A DNA stretch of 64,000 bases from contig NZ_FNGD01000002.1 of assembly GCF_900102895.1 (NCBI RefSeq), forward strand, positions 124,001-188,000, written 5' to 3'. Below the pieces are notes generated by a model. It did no database searches. It had not been told where the DNA came from and saw nothing but the letters and a program-made list of their open reading frames with translations. Shown here piece by piece: positions 1 through 9,589 of the stretch. This stretch comes from Arthrobacter sp. ov407. GTDB taxonomy: Bacteria; Actinomycetota; Actinomycetes; Actinomycetales; Micrococcaceae. Within the stretch, counting starts at the first letter, position 1, and every line of letters begins with the position of its first letter. Position numbers and translations under genes: made by a program.

Positions 1-79
1 CTTCATGCAGGGCAATGGACACGGCGATGCCCATCGCCACGAAGACGACACCGAGGATAAAGAGGAGGACGGGGCTCAT
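1..79 (-). CDS. M50 family site-2 metalloprotease, N-terminus only
   Basis: Only the first 26 codons lie in the window. The ATG is at 79 and the gene runs off the left edge. The product begins with a hydrophobic membrane segment (MSPVLLFILG..., then a Val/Ala-rich stretch) and ends at the edge in His-Glu, the first two residues of an HExxH zinc motif. Together with dxr immediately upstream on the same strand, this matches RseP-type intramembrane proteases, which release membrane-held regulators. Known of the family: rseP commonly follows dxr. The assignment rests on 26 residues and gene order. Confidence 0.7.
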   Translation of the reverse strand, partial: MSPVLLFILGVVFVAMGIAVSIALHE

Positions 80-113
80 GCTGTGATCTGCTGCTTCCTG
101 AAAACTGGCAAAA

Positions 114-1298
114 CTATACGCTTCTGACGGCTAAACGTTCGTGGGTGCGGGCGCGTGCCCATCTTTCAGCATCCAGCACAGACTCCAGCGTCAGCCCGGA
201 GGATCCTGTGTGTTCGCTGAGGACGGCGTCAATCGTGTCGACGATGTCGGTGAACCGGATTTGCCCGGCGTGGAAGGCCATCACCGCTTCCTCGTTCGCG
301 GCATTGAACACGGCAGGGAAGGTGCTGCCCTGCCGGGCGGCGGCCTTCGCGAGGGCGACGGCGGGGAAGGCCGCGGTGTCCAGCGGCTCGAACGTCCAAC
401 TGGTGGCCTTGCTCCAGTCGCAGGCGCTGGCGGATCCGGGGACGCGGTCCGGCCAGCCAAGACCGAGGGCAATGGGCAGGCGCATGTCCGGCGGCGAGGC
501 CTGGGCGATCGTGGAGCCGTCGACGAACTGGACCATGGAGTGCACCACGGACTGCGGGTGGACCACGACGTCGATCCTCTCCAGCGGGATGTCGAAGAGC
601 AGGTGCGCCTCGATCACCTCCAGGCCCTTGTTGACCAGGCTGGCGGAGTTGGTGGTAACCATGAGGCCCATGTCCCACGTGGGGTGGGCGAGGGCGTCCT
701 GCGGCGAGACGTCATGCAGCTCGTCCCGGGTCTTGCCGCGGAACGGGCCGCCCGATGCCGTCAGGATCAGCCGGTCCACTTCCGCGGCGGAGCCGGAGCG
801 CAAACATTGGGCAATGGCCGAATGCTCCGAATCCACGGGCACGATCTGCCCTTCGCGGGCAGCGGCCTTGACCAGGGCACCGCCGACGATCAGGGACTCC
901 TTGTTGGCCAGTGCCAGCGTGGCACCGGAGCGGAGCGCGGCCAGGGTGGGGGCAAGCCCGATCGAGCCGGTGATGCCGTTGAGGACGACGTCGGCGCTGA
1001 TTTCCGCGATCCGGGTGGAGGCATCCGGGCCGGTGACGATCTCGGGGCTGTACCCGATGAGTCCTGCCGCGCGGGCGGCGTCGGCGATCAGGTCCCGGAG
1101 GGCGGAGGCATCCCCGGACGCGACACCGACGGCCTGGGCGCGGGTGTGGACGGCTTGCCGGGCAAGGAGTTCGAGGTTGCCACCGCCGGCGCTGAGCGCC
1201 ACCACCTCAAAAAGGTGCGGGGCGCCGTCGACGACGTCAATCGCCTGCGTGCCGATGGACCCGGTGGACCCGAGGAGGACGATTTTGCGCGGCTGCAT
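114..1298 (-). CDS. dxr: 1-deoxy-D-xylulose 5-phosphate reductoisomerase
   Basis: Second step of the MEP isoprenoid pathway: converts 1-deoxy-D-xylulose 5-phosphate to 2-C-methyl-D-erythritol 4-phosphate with NADPH, in the cytosol. The protein is 394 aa, normal for the family. It opens with a Rossmann nucleotide motif ([15 protein letters not shown], near residue 8), then [12 protein letters not shown], then [10 protein letters not shown] carrying the metal-binding Asp-x-Glu. The frame stays open upstream to 1481, but the ATG at 1298 is chosen because it starts just before the Rossmann motif; the upstream part overlaps the divergent gene. The rseP-like gene follows 34 bp downstream. Confidence 0.95.
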   Translation of the reverse strand: MQPRKIVLLGSTGSIGTQAIDVVDGAPHLFEVVALSAGGGNLELLARQAVHTRAQAVGVASGDASALRDLIADAARAAGLIGYSPEIVTGPDASTRIAEISADVVLNGITGSIGLAPTLAALRSGATLALANKESLIVGGALVKAAAREGQIVPVDSEHSAIAQCLRSGSAAEVDRLILTASGGPFRGKTRDELHDVSPQDALAHPTWDMGLMVTTNSASLVNKGLEVIEAHLLFDIPLERIDVVVHPQSVVHSMVQFVDGSTIAQASPPDMRLPIALGLGWPDRVPGSASACDWSKATSWTFEPLDTAAFPAVALAKAAARQGSTFPAVFNAANEEAVMAFHAGQIRFTDIVDTIDAVLSEHTGSSGLTLESVLDAERWARARTHERLAVRSV

Positions 1299-1398
1299 GC
1301 AACAAGTATCCCGCACTCCGTTCTGTGCTCGGGTTGCCCCGTTTCCGCGCGCCGGCGGGTCGCCGCCACTCGTTGACGCAGCAGAGCGGAGGCGTAAC

Positions 1399-2892
1399 GT
1401 GGAAAACGTGGAGTGGACCGCTTGGTTCGACGCGCCGGAGTACGAGTTCGCCCGGCAGGTGCTGCAGCGCAGCATCGCCACCCTTTACCTCGTGGCCTTC
1501 CTCTCCTCGCGTAACCAGTTCCCGGCGCTCCTCGGCGAGCGCGGCCTGTTGCCGGTGCCGGAGTATCTCGAGTGGTTCAACCGGCTGGGCCGGCCCAGCC
1601 TGTTCCGCTGGCGCTACTCGGACCGGCTGCTGCGGACAGTCTGCTGGAGCGGGATGGCCGTTGCCGCCACGCTCATGGCCGGGCTTCCCCAGCTCGGGCC
1701 GCCGTGGGTTCCGCTGCTCGCGTTCCTGACCCTGTGGCTGTTGTACATGTCGATCGTGAACGTGGGGCAGACGTTTTACGGGTTCGGCTGGGAGATGCTG
1801 CTGCTGGAGGCCGGGTTCACGGTGGCCTTCCTCGGCTCCGACCAGACTCCCCCGCCCAGGCCCATCCTGATCCTGCTGGTCTGGCTGGTGTTCCGGCTGG
1901 AGTTCGGCGCCGGCCTGATCAAGATCCGGGGCGGCCAGGAGTGGCGGGACCTGACGGCCCTCTACTACCACCACGAGACCCAGCCGATGCCGGGGCCGCT
2001 GAGCCGGCAGGCCCACCTGCTCCCCAAGGCCTGGCACCGGCTGGAGGTCCTGGGGAACCACTTCGCCCAACTGGTGGTGCCGTTCTTCCTCTTTGCCCCG
2101 CAGCCCCTGGCCAGCGCCGCCGCCGGGATCGTCATCTTCACCCAGCTGTGGCTGGTGGCGAGCGGAAATTTCGCCTGGCTGAACTGGATGGCGATCATCC
2201 TGGCGTTCGCGGCGGTCAGCGATCCCGTGGCCCACGCCGTGTTTCCGGCGATCCCGCTCGACTGGAACGCCCCGGCGTCAGCAGCAGGAGCAGCGGCCGG
2301 AGCCTCGGCCGGCAGCCAGGCGCCGGTCCCGTGGCTCGTGGTGGTCCTGGTCGCCACCGTGCTGCTGGTGGTGCTCAGCTACCGGCCCATCGAGAATCTT
2401 TTCTCCCACCATCAGCTGATGAACGCCTCCTTCAACCGCTGGCAGCTTGTGAACACCTACGGCGCGTTCGGCACGGTCACGAAGCGGCGGATCGAGATCG
2501 TGGTGGAGGGGACCCTCGACGCGGAACCCGGGGACGACGCGGACTGGCGGGAGTATGGATTCAAGGGTAAGCCGGGAGACGTCCGGCGCATCCCGCGCCA
2601 GTACGCCCCGTACCACCTGCGGCTTGACTGGCTGATGTGGTTCCTGCCGCTGCGTACCGTGCACGAAGAGTGGTTTTACGCGTTCCTGGCCAAGCTGCTG
2701 GCGGCGGACCGGCCCACGCTGCGACTGCTGCGCCATGATCCGTTCGACGGCGAACGGCCCCACTGGGTGCGTGCCAGCAGCTACCTCTACCGTTTCTCCA
2801 CCCGGGCCGAGTTCCGCGCGACGGGCCAGCGCTGGATCCGGACCCCGCTGTCTGTTGCCATCCCGCCGTCGCGCCTGCCGCCGGGGGCTTGA
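1399..2892 (+). CDS. Lipase maturation factor family membrane protein
   Basis: A 497-aa polytopic membrane protein related to lipase maturation factors (LMF1/LMF2). In animals these are ER proteins that help fold secreted lipases; the bacterial role is not established. Recognisable blocks are [11 protein letters not shown] (about residues 132-142), [20 protein letters not shown] (about 175-194), an FFLF/NFAWLNW region of membrane segments, and a C-terminal soluble region ([10 protein letters not shown], then [12 protein letters not shown]). The frame stays open far upstream, but the GTG at 1399 has GGAGG at 1388-1392, six bases before it. It is divergent from dxr, about 100 bp apart, and ends at a strong terminator hairpin. 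Confidence 0.85.
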   Translation: MENVEWTAWFDAPEYEFARQVLQRSIATLYLVAFLSSRNQFPALLGERGLLPVPEYLEWFNRLGRPSLFRWRYSDRLLRTVCWSGMAVAATLMAGLPQLGPPWVPLLAFLTLWLLYMSIVNVGQTFYGFGWEMLLLEAGFTVAFLGSDQTPPPRPILILLVWLVFRLEFGAGLIKIRGGQEWRDLTALYYHHETQPMPGPLSRQAHLLPKAWHRLEVLGNHFAQLVVPFFLFAPQPLASAAAGIVIFTQLWLVASGNFAWLNWMAIILAFAAVSDPVAHAVFPAIPLDWNAPASAAGAAAGASAGSQAPVPWLVVVLVATVLLVVLSYRPIENLFSHHQLMNASFNRWQLVNTYGAFGTVTKRRIEIVVEGTLDAEPGDDADWREYGFKGKPGDVRRIPRQYAPYHLRLDWLMWFLPLRTVHEEWFYAFLAKLLAADRPTLRLLRHDPFDGERPHWVRASSYLYRFSTRAEFRATGQRWIRTPLSVAIPPSRLPPGA

Positions 2893-2945
2893 ATCCGTTT
2901 TCCGGGCGGCCCAGCGCCGGCCTGTGCGATCTCGTGCGGCCGTTG

Positions 2946-2996
2946 GACGCAGATGGCCGGAATGGGGTCACCATTCCGGCCATCTGCGGCAAGTCA
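2946..2996. terminator. Perfect 17-bp hairpin between convergent genes (repeat family copy 1)
   Basis: Arms 2949-2965 and 2971-2987 pair perfectly around a 5-base loop. It lies between the converging LMF-like gene and tctA, so it probably terminates both. The same 51-base element recurs at 8628-8678. Confidence 0.75.
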
Positions 2997-3011
2997 GTGG
3001 AACGTTCGCGC

Positions 3012-4544
3012 CTAGACAGACACCTGCTCCCGCACCGGCGCAGCCTCCACCGCTGCCTGGCGGCGGCGCAGCCACCACGAGGCGGCGAAGATCAGCGCCA
3101 TGGAGACGTACACCACCAGGGCGAACGGCGAGGAGAACAGTGCCGTGGGGTCGTTCTGCGAGAGCTGCAGCGAGCGGCGCAACTGCACCTCGAACATCGG
3201 TCCCAGGATCATCGCCACCACCATGGGCGCCACGGGGTAGCCGTAGCGGCGCATGAAGTAGCCCAGGATGCCCACCACCAGCAGGATTCCGACGTCGCTC
3301 GGCGAGAAGTTCACCGAGAACGCTCCGAGGGCGGCGAAGACCAGGATGCCGGCGTAGAGGTAGGGCCGTGGGATCTGCAGGATCTTCACCCACAGGCCCA
3401 CCAGCGGCAGGTTCAGTACCAGCAGCATGAGGTTGCCGACATACAGCGACGCGATCAGGGTCCAGACAAGCGCCCCCTGGTTTTCGAACAGGAGCGGGCC
3501 GGGCTGGATCTGGTAGCGCTGGAACGCCGTGAGCATCATGGCCGCCGTCGCCGTCGTCGGGATGCCCAGGGTCAGCAACGGCACCAGCACACCGGCGGCC
3601 GCCGCGTTGTTGGCCGCTTCCGGTCCCGCGACGCCCTCGATCGCGCCCTTGCCGAACTGGGCCTTGTTGGCGCCCTTGGCCAGCTTCCGCTCGGCCGCGT
3701 AGGACAGGAACGTGGAGACGTCCGCGCCGCCTGCCGGGACGGTGCCGATCGGGAACCCGATGAAGGTTCCACGCAGCCACGGCTTCCAGGACCGCTTCCA
3801 GTCCTCCTTGGACAGCCAGGCGTTTTTGCCCTTGCTGACCGGGATGAGCTCCACGGGGCCGTGCCGCAGCTTGGAAGCGACGTAAAGCGCCTCACCGAGC
3901 GCAAAGAGGCCCACGGCCACGAGGACCATGTCCACACCGTCCACCAGGGTGGGGTTATCGAACGTGAAGCGCTGCTGGGCCGTGCTGTCATCGATGCCGA
4001 TCAGGCCGATGAACAGCCCGAGGGCAAGGGAGGCCAGGCCACGCAGGACGGAGGCGCCCAGCAGCGCTCCGACAGTCAGGAAGGCCACCACCATGAGGGC
4101 CACGTAGTCCACGGGGCCGAGGCCGACGGCGAAATCGGCCACGACGGGCGCCAGGAAGGTCAGCAGGACCGTGGCGATGGTGCCGGCGATGAAGGATCCG
4201 ATTGCCGCCGTCGCCAGGGCCGCCGCTCCCCTGCCGGCCTTGGCCATCTTGTTGCCTTCGAGCGCCGTGACGATCGAGGAGGATTCGCCCGGCGTGTTCA
4301 GCAGGATGGAGGTGGTGGAACCGCCGTACATGCCGCCGTAGTAGATCCCGGCGAACACGATCAGCGCCGCGGCAGGGTCCAGCGCATAGGTGATGGGCAT
4401 GAGCAGGGCCACGGTCATGGCCGGGCCAATGCCGGGCAGCACGCCCACGGCGGTGCCGACGAAGACCCCGCCCAGGGCGTAGAGCAGGTAGACGGGCTGC
4501 AGCGCGGTGGAGAACCCTTCGAGCAGGAGCATGAAGCTATCCAT
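3012..4544 (-). CDS. tctA: Tripartite tricarboxylate transporter, large permease subunit TctA
   Basis: Large membrane subunit of a secondary, binding-protein-dependent transporter for citrate-like or other carboxylates. The 510-aa length and about 12 hydrophobic segments fit TctA. The diagnostic Gly-rich motif ([18 protein letters not shown], residues 70-87) is present, and a second [11 protein letters not shown] motif lies in the C-terminal half, as expected from the internal duplication of this family. The start overlaps the end of tctB by 8 bases, so the two are translationally coupled. It is the last gene of a tctC-tctB-tctA operon. The substrate cannot be read from the sequence. Confidence 0.93.
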   Translation of the reverse strand: MDSFMLLLEGFSTALQPVYLLYALGGVFVGTAVGVLPGIGPAMTVALLMPITYALDPAAALIVFAGIYYGGMYGGSTTSILLNTPGESSSIVTALEGNKMAKAGRGAAALATAAIGSFIAGTIATVLLTFLAPVVADFAVGLGPVDYVALMVVAFLTVGALLGASVLRGLASLALGLFIGLIGIDDSTAQQRFTFDNPTLVDGVDMVLVAVGLFALGEALYVASKLRHGPVELIPVSKGKNAWLSKEDWKRSWKPWLRGTFIGFPIGTVPAGGADVSTFLSYAAERKLAKGANKAQFGKGAIEGVAGPEAANNAAAAGVLVPLLTLGIPTTATAAMMLTAFQRYQIQPGPLLFENQGALVWTLIASLYVGNLMLLVLNLPLVGLWVKILQIPRPYLYAGILVFAALGAFSVNFSPSDVGILLVVGILGYFMRRYGYPVAPMVVAMILGPMFEVQLRRSLQLSQNDPTALFSSPFALVVYVSMALIFAASWWLRRRQAAVEAAPVREQVSV

Positions 4545-5076
4545 GGAAGAAGGCCACCCCCTCCAGCAGCGGCCCCGGCGGCAGGGACACGCCCAGCAGC
4601 CCGCCGAAGACGTACTGCAGCACCAGCGCCAAGACCACCGACACGGTGATCACCTTCCAGAGGGGTTTGGCGTCCAGGGACCAAGCGGCACCGCTGAAGA
4701 GCACAGCCGCTGCCACCGGCCAGCCGGCCGGCTCGATCAGGAAGATGTGCAGCACCACGAAGCCCACCAGCTTGGCGAGGGCCACCCAGTCGGTCTTGGC
4801 GGTCACGTCCAGGTCTTCGCTGTCCTCGGCCTGCCCGACCTTGCCGCGGAGGACCTGCAGGACCACCCCGGCGCCGCACAGCACCAGCATGCCGCACACA
4901 ATGTAGGGGAAGGCGCGCGGGCCGATGCCGGTCTCCGACGGCGGGATCGGAATGGATCCCGCCGTCACCAGGCCCGCGACGCCCACGCTGACGAACACGA
5001 GGGCGAACAGGATCTCCCCCGTCGGCCGTTTGGCGGGCGTTGCTACGGGTGGGGACTCTGATACGAGGGAAGACAC
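4537..5076 (-). CDS. tctB: Tripartite tricarboxylate transporter, small permease subunit TctB
   Basis: Small membrane subunit that partners TctA. It is 179 aa with about four hydrophobic segments, the usual TctB size and layout, and is poorly conserved as is normal. The chosen start is a GTG at 5076, two bases after the tctC stop, and its 3' end overlaps tctA, so the three genes are one transcription unit. Identification leans on position between clear TctC and TctA as much as on sequence. Confidence 0.88.
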   Translation of the reverse strand: MSSLVSESPPVATPAKRPTGEILFALVFVSVGVAGLVTAGSIPIPPSETGIGPRAFPYIVCGMLVLCGAGVVLQVLRGKVGQAEDSEDLDVTAKTDWVALAKLVGFVVLHIFLIEPAGWPVAAAVLFSGAAWSLDAKPLWKVITVSVVLALVLQYVFGGLLGVSLPPGPLLEGVAFFHG

Positions 5077-5078
5077 TG

Positions 5079-6098
5079 TTACTTGACCAGGCCGATCTGG
5101 GTCAGGGTGGTCTTGACCTTGGCGATGTCTTCGGTCAGGAAGGTCTTGAAACCGTCACCGGCCAGGAAGGCGTCGTCCCAGTTGTTCTTGGTCAGCGTGG
5201 ACTTCCAGGCCTCGGAGGCGTGCAGCTTGGTGACGACGTCGGTCAGCTTCGCGCGCTGGGCGTCGTCGATGGAGCCCGGCGCCACCACGCCGCGCCAGTT
5301 GGTCAGCACGACGTCGATCCCCTGGTCCTTGAGCGGCTTGATGCCGGGAAGCGCCGGGGCCTCGACCTTTCCGGAGACGGCCAGGGCCCGGACCTTGCCG
5401 GCCTTGACCTGTTCGGCGTACTCGCCCACGCCGGAGATGCCGGCCTGGACTTTGTTGCCGAGCAGTGCGGCGATGGATTCGCCGCCGCCGGAGTAGCCGA
5501 TGTAGTTCAGCTTGTCCGCCTCCACGCCCTGGGATTTCAGGATCTGCCCGGCCAGGATGTGGTCCGCGCCGCCGGCCGAGCCACCGGTGATGGCCACGCC
5601 CTTGCCGTTGGCCTTGATGTCCGCCACGAGGTCGGCGACGGACTGGTACTTCGACGACGCCGGCACCACGATGACCAGCGGCTCTTCGGTGAGCCGGGCG
5701 ATCGGTGTGGTGTCTTCGAGCCGTGTCTTGGCGCCGTTGGTCTCGACTGCGCCCACCATGACGTAGCCCATCACCATGAGGGTGTTGACGTCCTTCTCGG
5801 TGGCAAGCTTGGCAAGCCCGTTGGTCCCGCCGCCGCCGCCGATGTTGGTGACCTGGGCGGAGGAGACGAGCTTGTTGGACTGCAGGTCCTGCTGCATGGC
5901 CCGTCCGGTCTGGTCCCAGCCGCCGCCCGGGTTGGCCGGGACAATGATGCTGAGCTTCTTGATCGAGTCGCCGCCCGCGGACGCGCCGGTTCCGCTTCCT
6001 GCGCAGGCGGACATGGCCAGAACAACTCCGGCGGCTCCGGCAATGAGGGCGGCGCGGCGGGTGTGGGTGGGCCGCGTGAAAAAGTTCTGCGAAGTCAT
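5079..6098 (-). CDS. tctC: Tripartite tricarboxylate transporter, substrate-binding lipoprotein TctC
   Basis: Extracytoplasmic solute receptor of the TctABC system, 339 aa. It has an N-terminal export signal with paired Arg (THTRRAALIAG) and a lipobox ending at Cys32 (LAMSAC), so it is probably lipid-anchored on the outer membrane face. The body has the TTT receptor signature IIVPANPGGGWDQTGRAMQ after the signal and DHILAGQIL in the middle. The ATG at 6098 follows AAGGAG at good spacing; the frame is open upstream to 6272, but that part lies in the regulatory region. It is the first gene of the operon, divergent from a sensor kinase gene. Confidence 0.93.
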   Translation of the reverse strand: MTSQNFFTRPTHTRRAALIAGAAGVVLAMSACAGSGTGASAGGDSIKKLSIIVPANPGGGWDQTGRAMQQDLQSNKLVSSAQVTNIGGGGGTNGLAKLATEKDVNTLMVMGYVMVGAVETNGAKTRLEDTTPIARLTEEPLVIVVPASSKYQSVADLVADIKANGKGVAITGGSAGGADHILAGQILKSQGVEADKLNYIGYSGGGESIAALLGNKVQAGISGVGEYAEQVKAGKVRALAVSGKVEAPALPGIKPLKDQGIDVVLTNWRGVVAPGSIDDAQRAKLTDVVTKLHASEAWKSTLTKNNWDDAFLAGDGFKTFLTEDIAKVKTTLTQIGLVK

Positions 6099-6118
6099 GG
6101 TTTCTCCTTGAGCGAATG

Positions 6119-6130
6119 TGATGCACATCA
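6119..6130. promoter_or_regulatory. Palindrome in the tctC / sensor-kinase divergent region
   Basis: TGATG-CA-CATCA is a perfect 12-bp inverted repeat, 21 bases upstream of the tctC start. It sits in a TGTGA context, so a Crp-like half site is also possible. The same interval holds TGGTCA twice (6200-6205 and 6209-6214). Either could be the site of the divergently encoded response regulator; this is inference. Confidence 0.35.
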
Positions 6131-6270
6131 TTGGAATCACGTCACTGACCCTAGGAGCGCCCGGCGAAGGGCAACAGAATTTGGCCTTAGAGGTAGTAGT
6201 GGTCATATTGGTCACGGCCGCGGCCGTCTTTTTGGCGGGCGGCCGGCGTTCCCGATGCGAAACTTGTGAC

Positions 6271-7851
6271 ATGTTTCACAGGATTCCCCTACGGTTCCAG
6301 CTGGTCGCATTGCAGCTGGGCATCGTGCTGGCTGTCCTCACGGCGGTGGGGGCCGTGACCATCAGGATGCAGGAACAACAGCTCCGGGACGCCTACAAAG
6401 GCCGCCTGATCGGCGTGGCCGAAAGTGTTGCCCAGCTGCCCTCCGTCATCAAGGCGTTCGGAACGCCGTCGCCGGCCCAGACCATCCAGCCGATCGCGGA
6501 AGTCATCCGGCAGGCATCCAATGTCACCTATGTGGTGGTGACCGACCGGCACGGGGTCCGGCAGTCGCACCCCAATCCGGCGGAGATCGGCCGGCCGGTT
6601 TCCACCGATCCCTCCGTGCCCCTGTCCGGGGAGATCTACGTGGGCACCCAGACGGGCACGCTCGGTGAGTCCTGGCGGGTGAAGGTTCCCATCTTCGATG
6701 CGGCCGGCGCGGTGATCGGCTCCGCATCCGTGGGGGTGCTGGAGAGCACCCTTGCCGCCGACCTCAATGAGGACATGCCGCAGCTGTTCGGCTGGCTGCT
6801 CGGGGCGGCGCTGCTGAGTTCCCTCGGCGCGATGTACGTCTCGAAACTGGTCTGGCGGCGGATCTACAAGCTCGAGCCCGAGGACATCGCGGCCCTGCTG
6901 GAAACCCGCGACGCCATGCTCCATGGCCTGGGCGAAGGGCTCGTGGCGGTGGACGCCGACGGCAGGATCGCGCTGGTCAATGACGAGGCACGCCGCCTGC
7001 TCGCGCTGGCCGGGGACATCACCGGGACGCCCGCCGCGGCGAGCCTGGAACCGGCGGTGCTCCGCTTGCTCTCGGCCGGGTCCGCCACGGAGGAACTGGT
7101 GCTCTCGGGCGAGCGGATCCTGCTGGGCAAGGTCAATGCGGCCACTGTCGACGGCCGCGAAGTCGGCAAGGTGCTGATTCTGCGGGACCGCACGGAACTG
7201 CACACCATCCTGCGTGACCGCGACGGCGCCGTGGACGTGACGCAGGCCCTCCGCGCCCAGGCGCACGAATTCGCCAACAAACTGCACGTCATTTCCGGGC
7301 TGCTGGAGCTCGGAAAACAGGACAAGGCCATCGAATACCTGGGCCGCAGCCACAACGACGCCGTCTTCGCGAACCGGCCGCAGGCGCCCGGAATCACCGA
7401 TCATGGGGTCCAGGCCCTGCTGATCGCCAAGTCCACAGTCTGCGCCGAGCGCGGCATCGAGATCATCGTCAGCCCGGATTCGCTCTGCTCCGCCGATGAA
7501 TCGGGCGACGTCATCACGGTCCTGGGCAACCTGATCGACAACGCTGTGGACGCTGCGGGCTATGACAGCACTGTTGCCATTCGGCTGGGCGAGAGCGCTG
7601 ACGGCGGGCGGACCATTGTTGTGGAGGACGACGGACCCGGCGTCCCCGTGCCCGAACGCGCTAAAGTGTTCGAGCCCGGCGTGACCAGCAAGGAGGCCGC
7701 GGGAATCAACAGCCGCGGGTTTGGGCTGGCCCTGGTCCAGCGGGTTGCCCTCCGGCGCGGAGGCCGGGCAGCGGTCTCCTCATCGGCATTGGGCGGAGCC
7801 TGCTTCTCGGTAGTGCTCAGGACAAAAGAGGCGGAACTACAGAAGCAATGA
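6271..7851 (+). CDS. CitA/DctS-type sensor histidine kinase
   Basis: Membrane sensor of a two-component system, 526 aa. Layout: TM1 (about residues 8-30), extracytoplasmic sensor domain (about 31-170) of the citrate/C4-dicarboxylate sensor type, TM2 (about 172-194), a PAS domain (about 210-310), the dimerisation region with phospho-acceptor His332 in AQAHEFANKLHVISGLLELG, then an HATPase domain with N box (NLIDNAVDAA) and G boxes (DDGPGVP, GFGLALVQ). The ATG at 6271 begins just before TM1; no strong ribosome site is visible. It overlaps its response regulator by an ATGA. Being divergent from tctCBA, it very likely senses the carboxylate that system imports. Confidence 0.9.
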   Translation: MFHRIPLRFQLVALQLGIVLAVLTAVGAVTIRMQEQQLRDAYKGRLIGVAESVAQLPSVIKAFGTPSPAQTIQPIAEVIRQASNVTYVVVTDRHGVRQSHPNPAEIGRPVSTDPSVPLSGEIYVGTQTGTLGESWRVKVPIFDAAGAVIGSASVGVLESTLAADLNEDMPQLFGWLLGAALLSSLGAMYVSKLVWRRIYKLEPEDIAALLETRDAMLHGLGEGLVAVDADGRIALVNDEARRLLALAGDITGTPAAASLEPAVLRLLSAGSATEELVLSGERILLGKVNAATVDGREVGKVLILRDRTELHTILRDRDGAVDVTQALRAQAHEFANKLHVISGLLELGKQDKAIEYLGRSHNDAVFANRPQAPGITDHGVQALLIAKSTVCAERGIEIIVSPDSLCSADESGDVITVLGNLIDNAVDAAGYDSTVAIRLGESADGGRTIVVEDDGPGVPVPERAKVFEPGVTSKEAAGINSRGFGLALVQRVALRRGGRAAVSSSALGGACFSVVLRTKEAELQKQ

Positions 7852-8585
7852 GCGCCATACGCACCCTCATCATTGACGATGACGTAGCAGTGGCCGGGAT
7901 CCATCACGGGTTCCTGCTGGCACGCGGCGGATTCGACGTCGTGGCCATGGCCCACACCGGGCAGCAGGGCCTCGATCTGGCCGCGGAGCTCGGGCCGGAG
8001 CTGGTGTTGCTGGACATTCACCTGCCGGACATGTCCGGCTTGGACGTCCTGCAGCGGCTGCGCGGGCGCCGGCGGCCTGTGGATGTCCTCGTGATAACCG
8101 CGTCCCGGGAGCTTGACACGGTCCGGGGTGCGATGGCCGGCGGGGTGCTGCACTACCTGGTCAAGCCCTTCTCCTCGCAGGCATTGATCGAACGGCTGGA
8201 CGAGTACGTCATGCTGCGGGAGGAACTGGCCTCGGGCGCCGCCGGACCGCTGGACCAGGCAAGCATCGACCGCCTGGTGGCTCCCTCCCGCCGCGCCGCG
8301 GTGGCCGAACCTCCGGCGGGACAGTCTGCCCAGCCGGTGCCGCCGGGCCAGCCCGCCGTGCGGTTGCCCAAGGGACTCTCCCGCCCCACCCTGGACGCGG
8401 TCATCGAGGCGCTGAAGGCCAGTCCCGAGGACGTCTCCGCTGCCGGCCTGGCGCTGCAACTGGGCCTGTCCCGGGTCAGTGCACGCCGTTACCTCGAGTA
8501 CCTCGTGGTTCACGGCCATGCCCGGCTGACGCCCCGCTACGGAGCGGCGGGCCGGCCGGAGAACCGCTACCTCTGGCGCCGCTGA
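7848..8585 (+). CDS. CitB/DctR-type response regulator
   Basis: Partner of the preceding kinase, 245 aa, translationally coupled through an ATGA overlap. The N-terminal receiver domain has the acidic pocket (IIDDD, residues 8-12), phospho-acceptor Asp56 (LLDIHLP) and the YLVKPF lysine. A Pro/Ala-rich linker (about 140-180) leads to a C-terminal helix-turn-helix of the CitB class (LALQLGLSRVSARRYLEYL). It probably activates tctCBA in response to external carboxylate. The regulon assignment is inferred from divergent position only. Confidence 0.9.
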   Translation: MSAIRTLIIDDDVAVAGIHHGFLLARGGFDVVAMAHTGQQGLDLAAELGPELVLLDIHLPDMSGLDVLQRLRGRRRPVDVLVITASRELDTVRGAMAGGVLHYLVKPFSSQALIERLDEYVMLREELASGAAGPLDQASIDRLVAPSRRAAVAEPPAGQSAQPVPPGQPAVRLPKGLSRPTLDAVIEALKASPEDVSAAGLALQLGLSRVSARRYLEYLVVHGHARLTPRYGAAGRPENRYLWRR

Positions 8586-8627
8586 GGACGCGCCGGCCAC
8601 GGGCTGCGCCTCACGGAGCAGCCATTC

Positions 8628-8678
8628 GACGCAGGTGGCCGCAATAGGACCGCCAATGCGGCCATCTGTGGCGAATCA
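8628..8678. terminator. Imperfect hairpin, copy 2 of a 51-bp repeat element
   Basis: Arms 8631-8647 and 8653-8669 pair with G-U tolerance and two internal mismatches. It lies between the converging response regulator and the CoA-ester lyase. Aligned without gaps to 2946-2996, 40 of 51 bases match, including a G:C to C:G swap within the stem. Confidence 0.6.
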
Positions 8679-8755
8679 ACGAGGTTCAGCCGGACAGAGC
8701 CCCACCTCGGCAGACTTCGGTGGCGTGCTGGGCGAGGGCCGGAACTTCGGCTCCG

Positions 8756-9589
8756 CTACGCTCCGGCGCGGCGCAGGGCGGACTCGGCGTGCTTGAGGAT
8801 CGGGCCGTCGACCATCTTTCCCTTGTACTGGAACACGCCGGAGCCTGCCGCGGCGGCCGCTTCGAGCAGTTCCCTGGCTGCGGCAATGTCGGCCTCGGAC
8901 GGAGCGTAGGCTTCGCGGACCACCGCCACCTGGTCCGGGTGGATGCAGGCTTTGGAAGCGAATCCGGAGGCTACGGCGTCACGGGCCTCGAGGGCCAGCC
9001 CGGCCAGATCCGGGATGTTGACGTAGACGGCGTCGATCGCGTCCTTGCCGAAGGCGCCGGCGGCCAGGAGCACGGTGGAGCGGGCGTGCAGCGCGACGGC
9101 ACGGTAGCTGCCGTCTTCGGTCCTGCTGGAGGTTCCGCCGAGCGACGCCAGCAGGTCCTCTGCACCCCACATCAGGGCCACTACATTGGGTTCTGCGGCG
9201 ATGGCGGCGGCGTTGAGGACGCCCGCTGCCGTCTCGCAGAGGGCAATCACGCTATAGCCCTCGAGCTCCTTCAGCTGTGCGGCGCTCTCCGCCTTGGCCA
9301 GCATGATGTGCCGGTAGGGCGTGTGCTTGAGGCAGTGCAGGTCCTTCTCGAACTCGTCCGTGCCGGCCGGGTTGACCCGGATGATGGTGCGGCTCGGATC
9401 CAGTTCCGGGACGTCGCCGGTGGCGCCGAGTTGGGCGAGGATGGCGCCGCGGGCCCGCTGCTTGTCGGCGGGGGCGACGGCGTCCTCGAGGTCCACGATC
9501 ACGGTATCGGAGCGCTCGGCGGCTTTCTGGTACCGCTCGGGGCGGTCGGCGGGGCAGAACAGGAGGGCAGGACCCATCAGGAAACTCAT
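8756..9589 (-). CDS. HpcH/HpaI (CitE-like) beta-hydroxyacyl-CoA lyase
   Basis: CoA-ester lyase of the HpcH/HpaI aldolase superfamily, 277 aa, usual for CitE-like proteins. The conserved acidic cluster (VIVDLEDAV, residues 30-38) that positions Mg2+ is present. Known: the mycobacterial homologue in an equivalent operon (Rv2498c) cleaves citramalyl-CoA and (R)-3-hydroxy-3-methylglutaryl-CoA. Here it sits downstream of the acyl-CoA carboxylase and MaoC genes, so cleavage of an HMG-CoA-type product to acetyl-CoA and acetoacetate is the likely job. The ATG at 9589 overlaps the MaoC gene stop (ATGA). It is the last gene of the operon. Confidence 0.85.
   Translation of the reverse strand: MSFLMGPALLFCPADRPERYQKAAERSDTVIVDLEDAVAPADKQRARGAILAQLGATGDVPELDPSRTIIRVNPAGTDEFEKDLHCLKHTPYRHIMLAKAESAAQLKELEGYSVIALCETAAGVLNAAAIAAEPNVVALMWGAEDLLASLGGTSSRTEDGSYRAVALHARSTVLLAAGAFGKDAIDAVYVNIPDLAGLALEARDAVASGFASKACIHPDQVAVVREAYAPSEADIAAARELLEAAAAAGSGVFQYKGKMVDGPILKHAESALRRAGA

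Noticed and set aside
2889..4649. 586-residue plus-strand frame opposite tctA
   Set aside because: It is antisense to clear tctA/tctB, His/Gln/Arg-rich and without any domain; a typical high-GC shadow.
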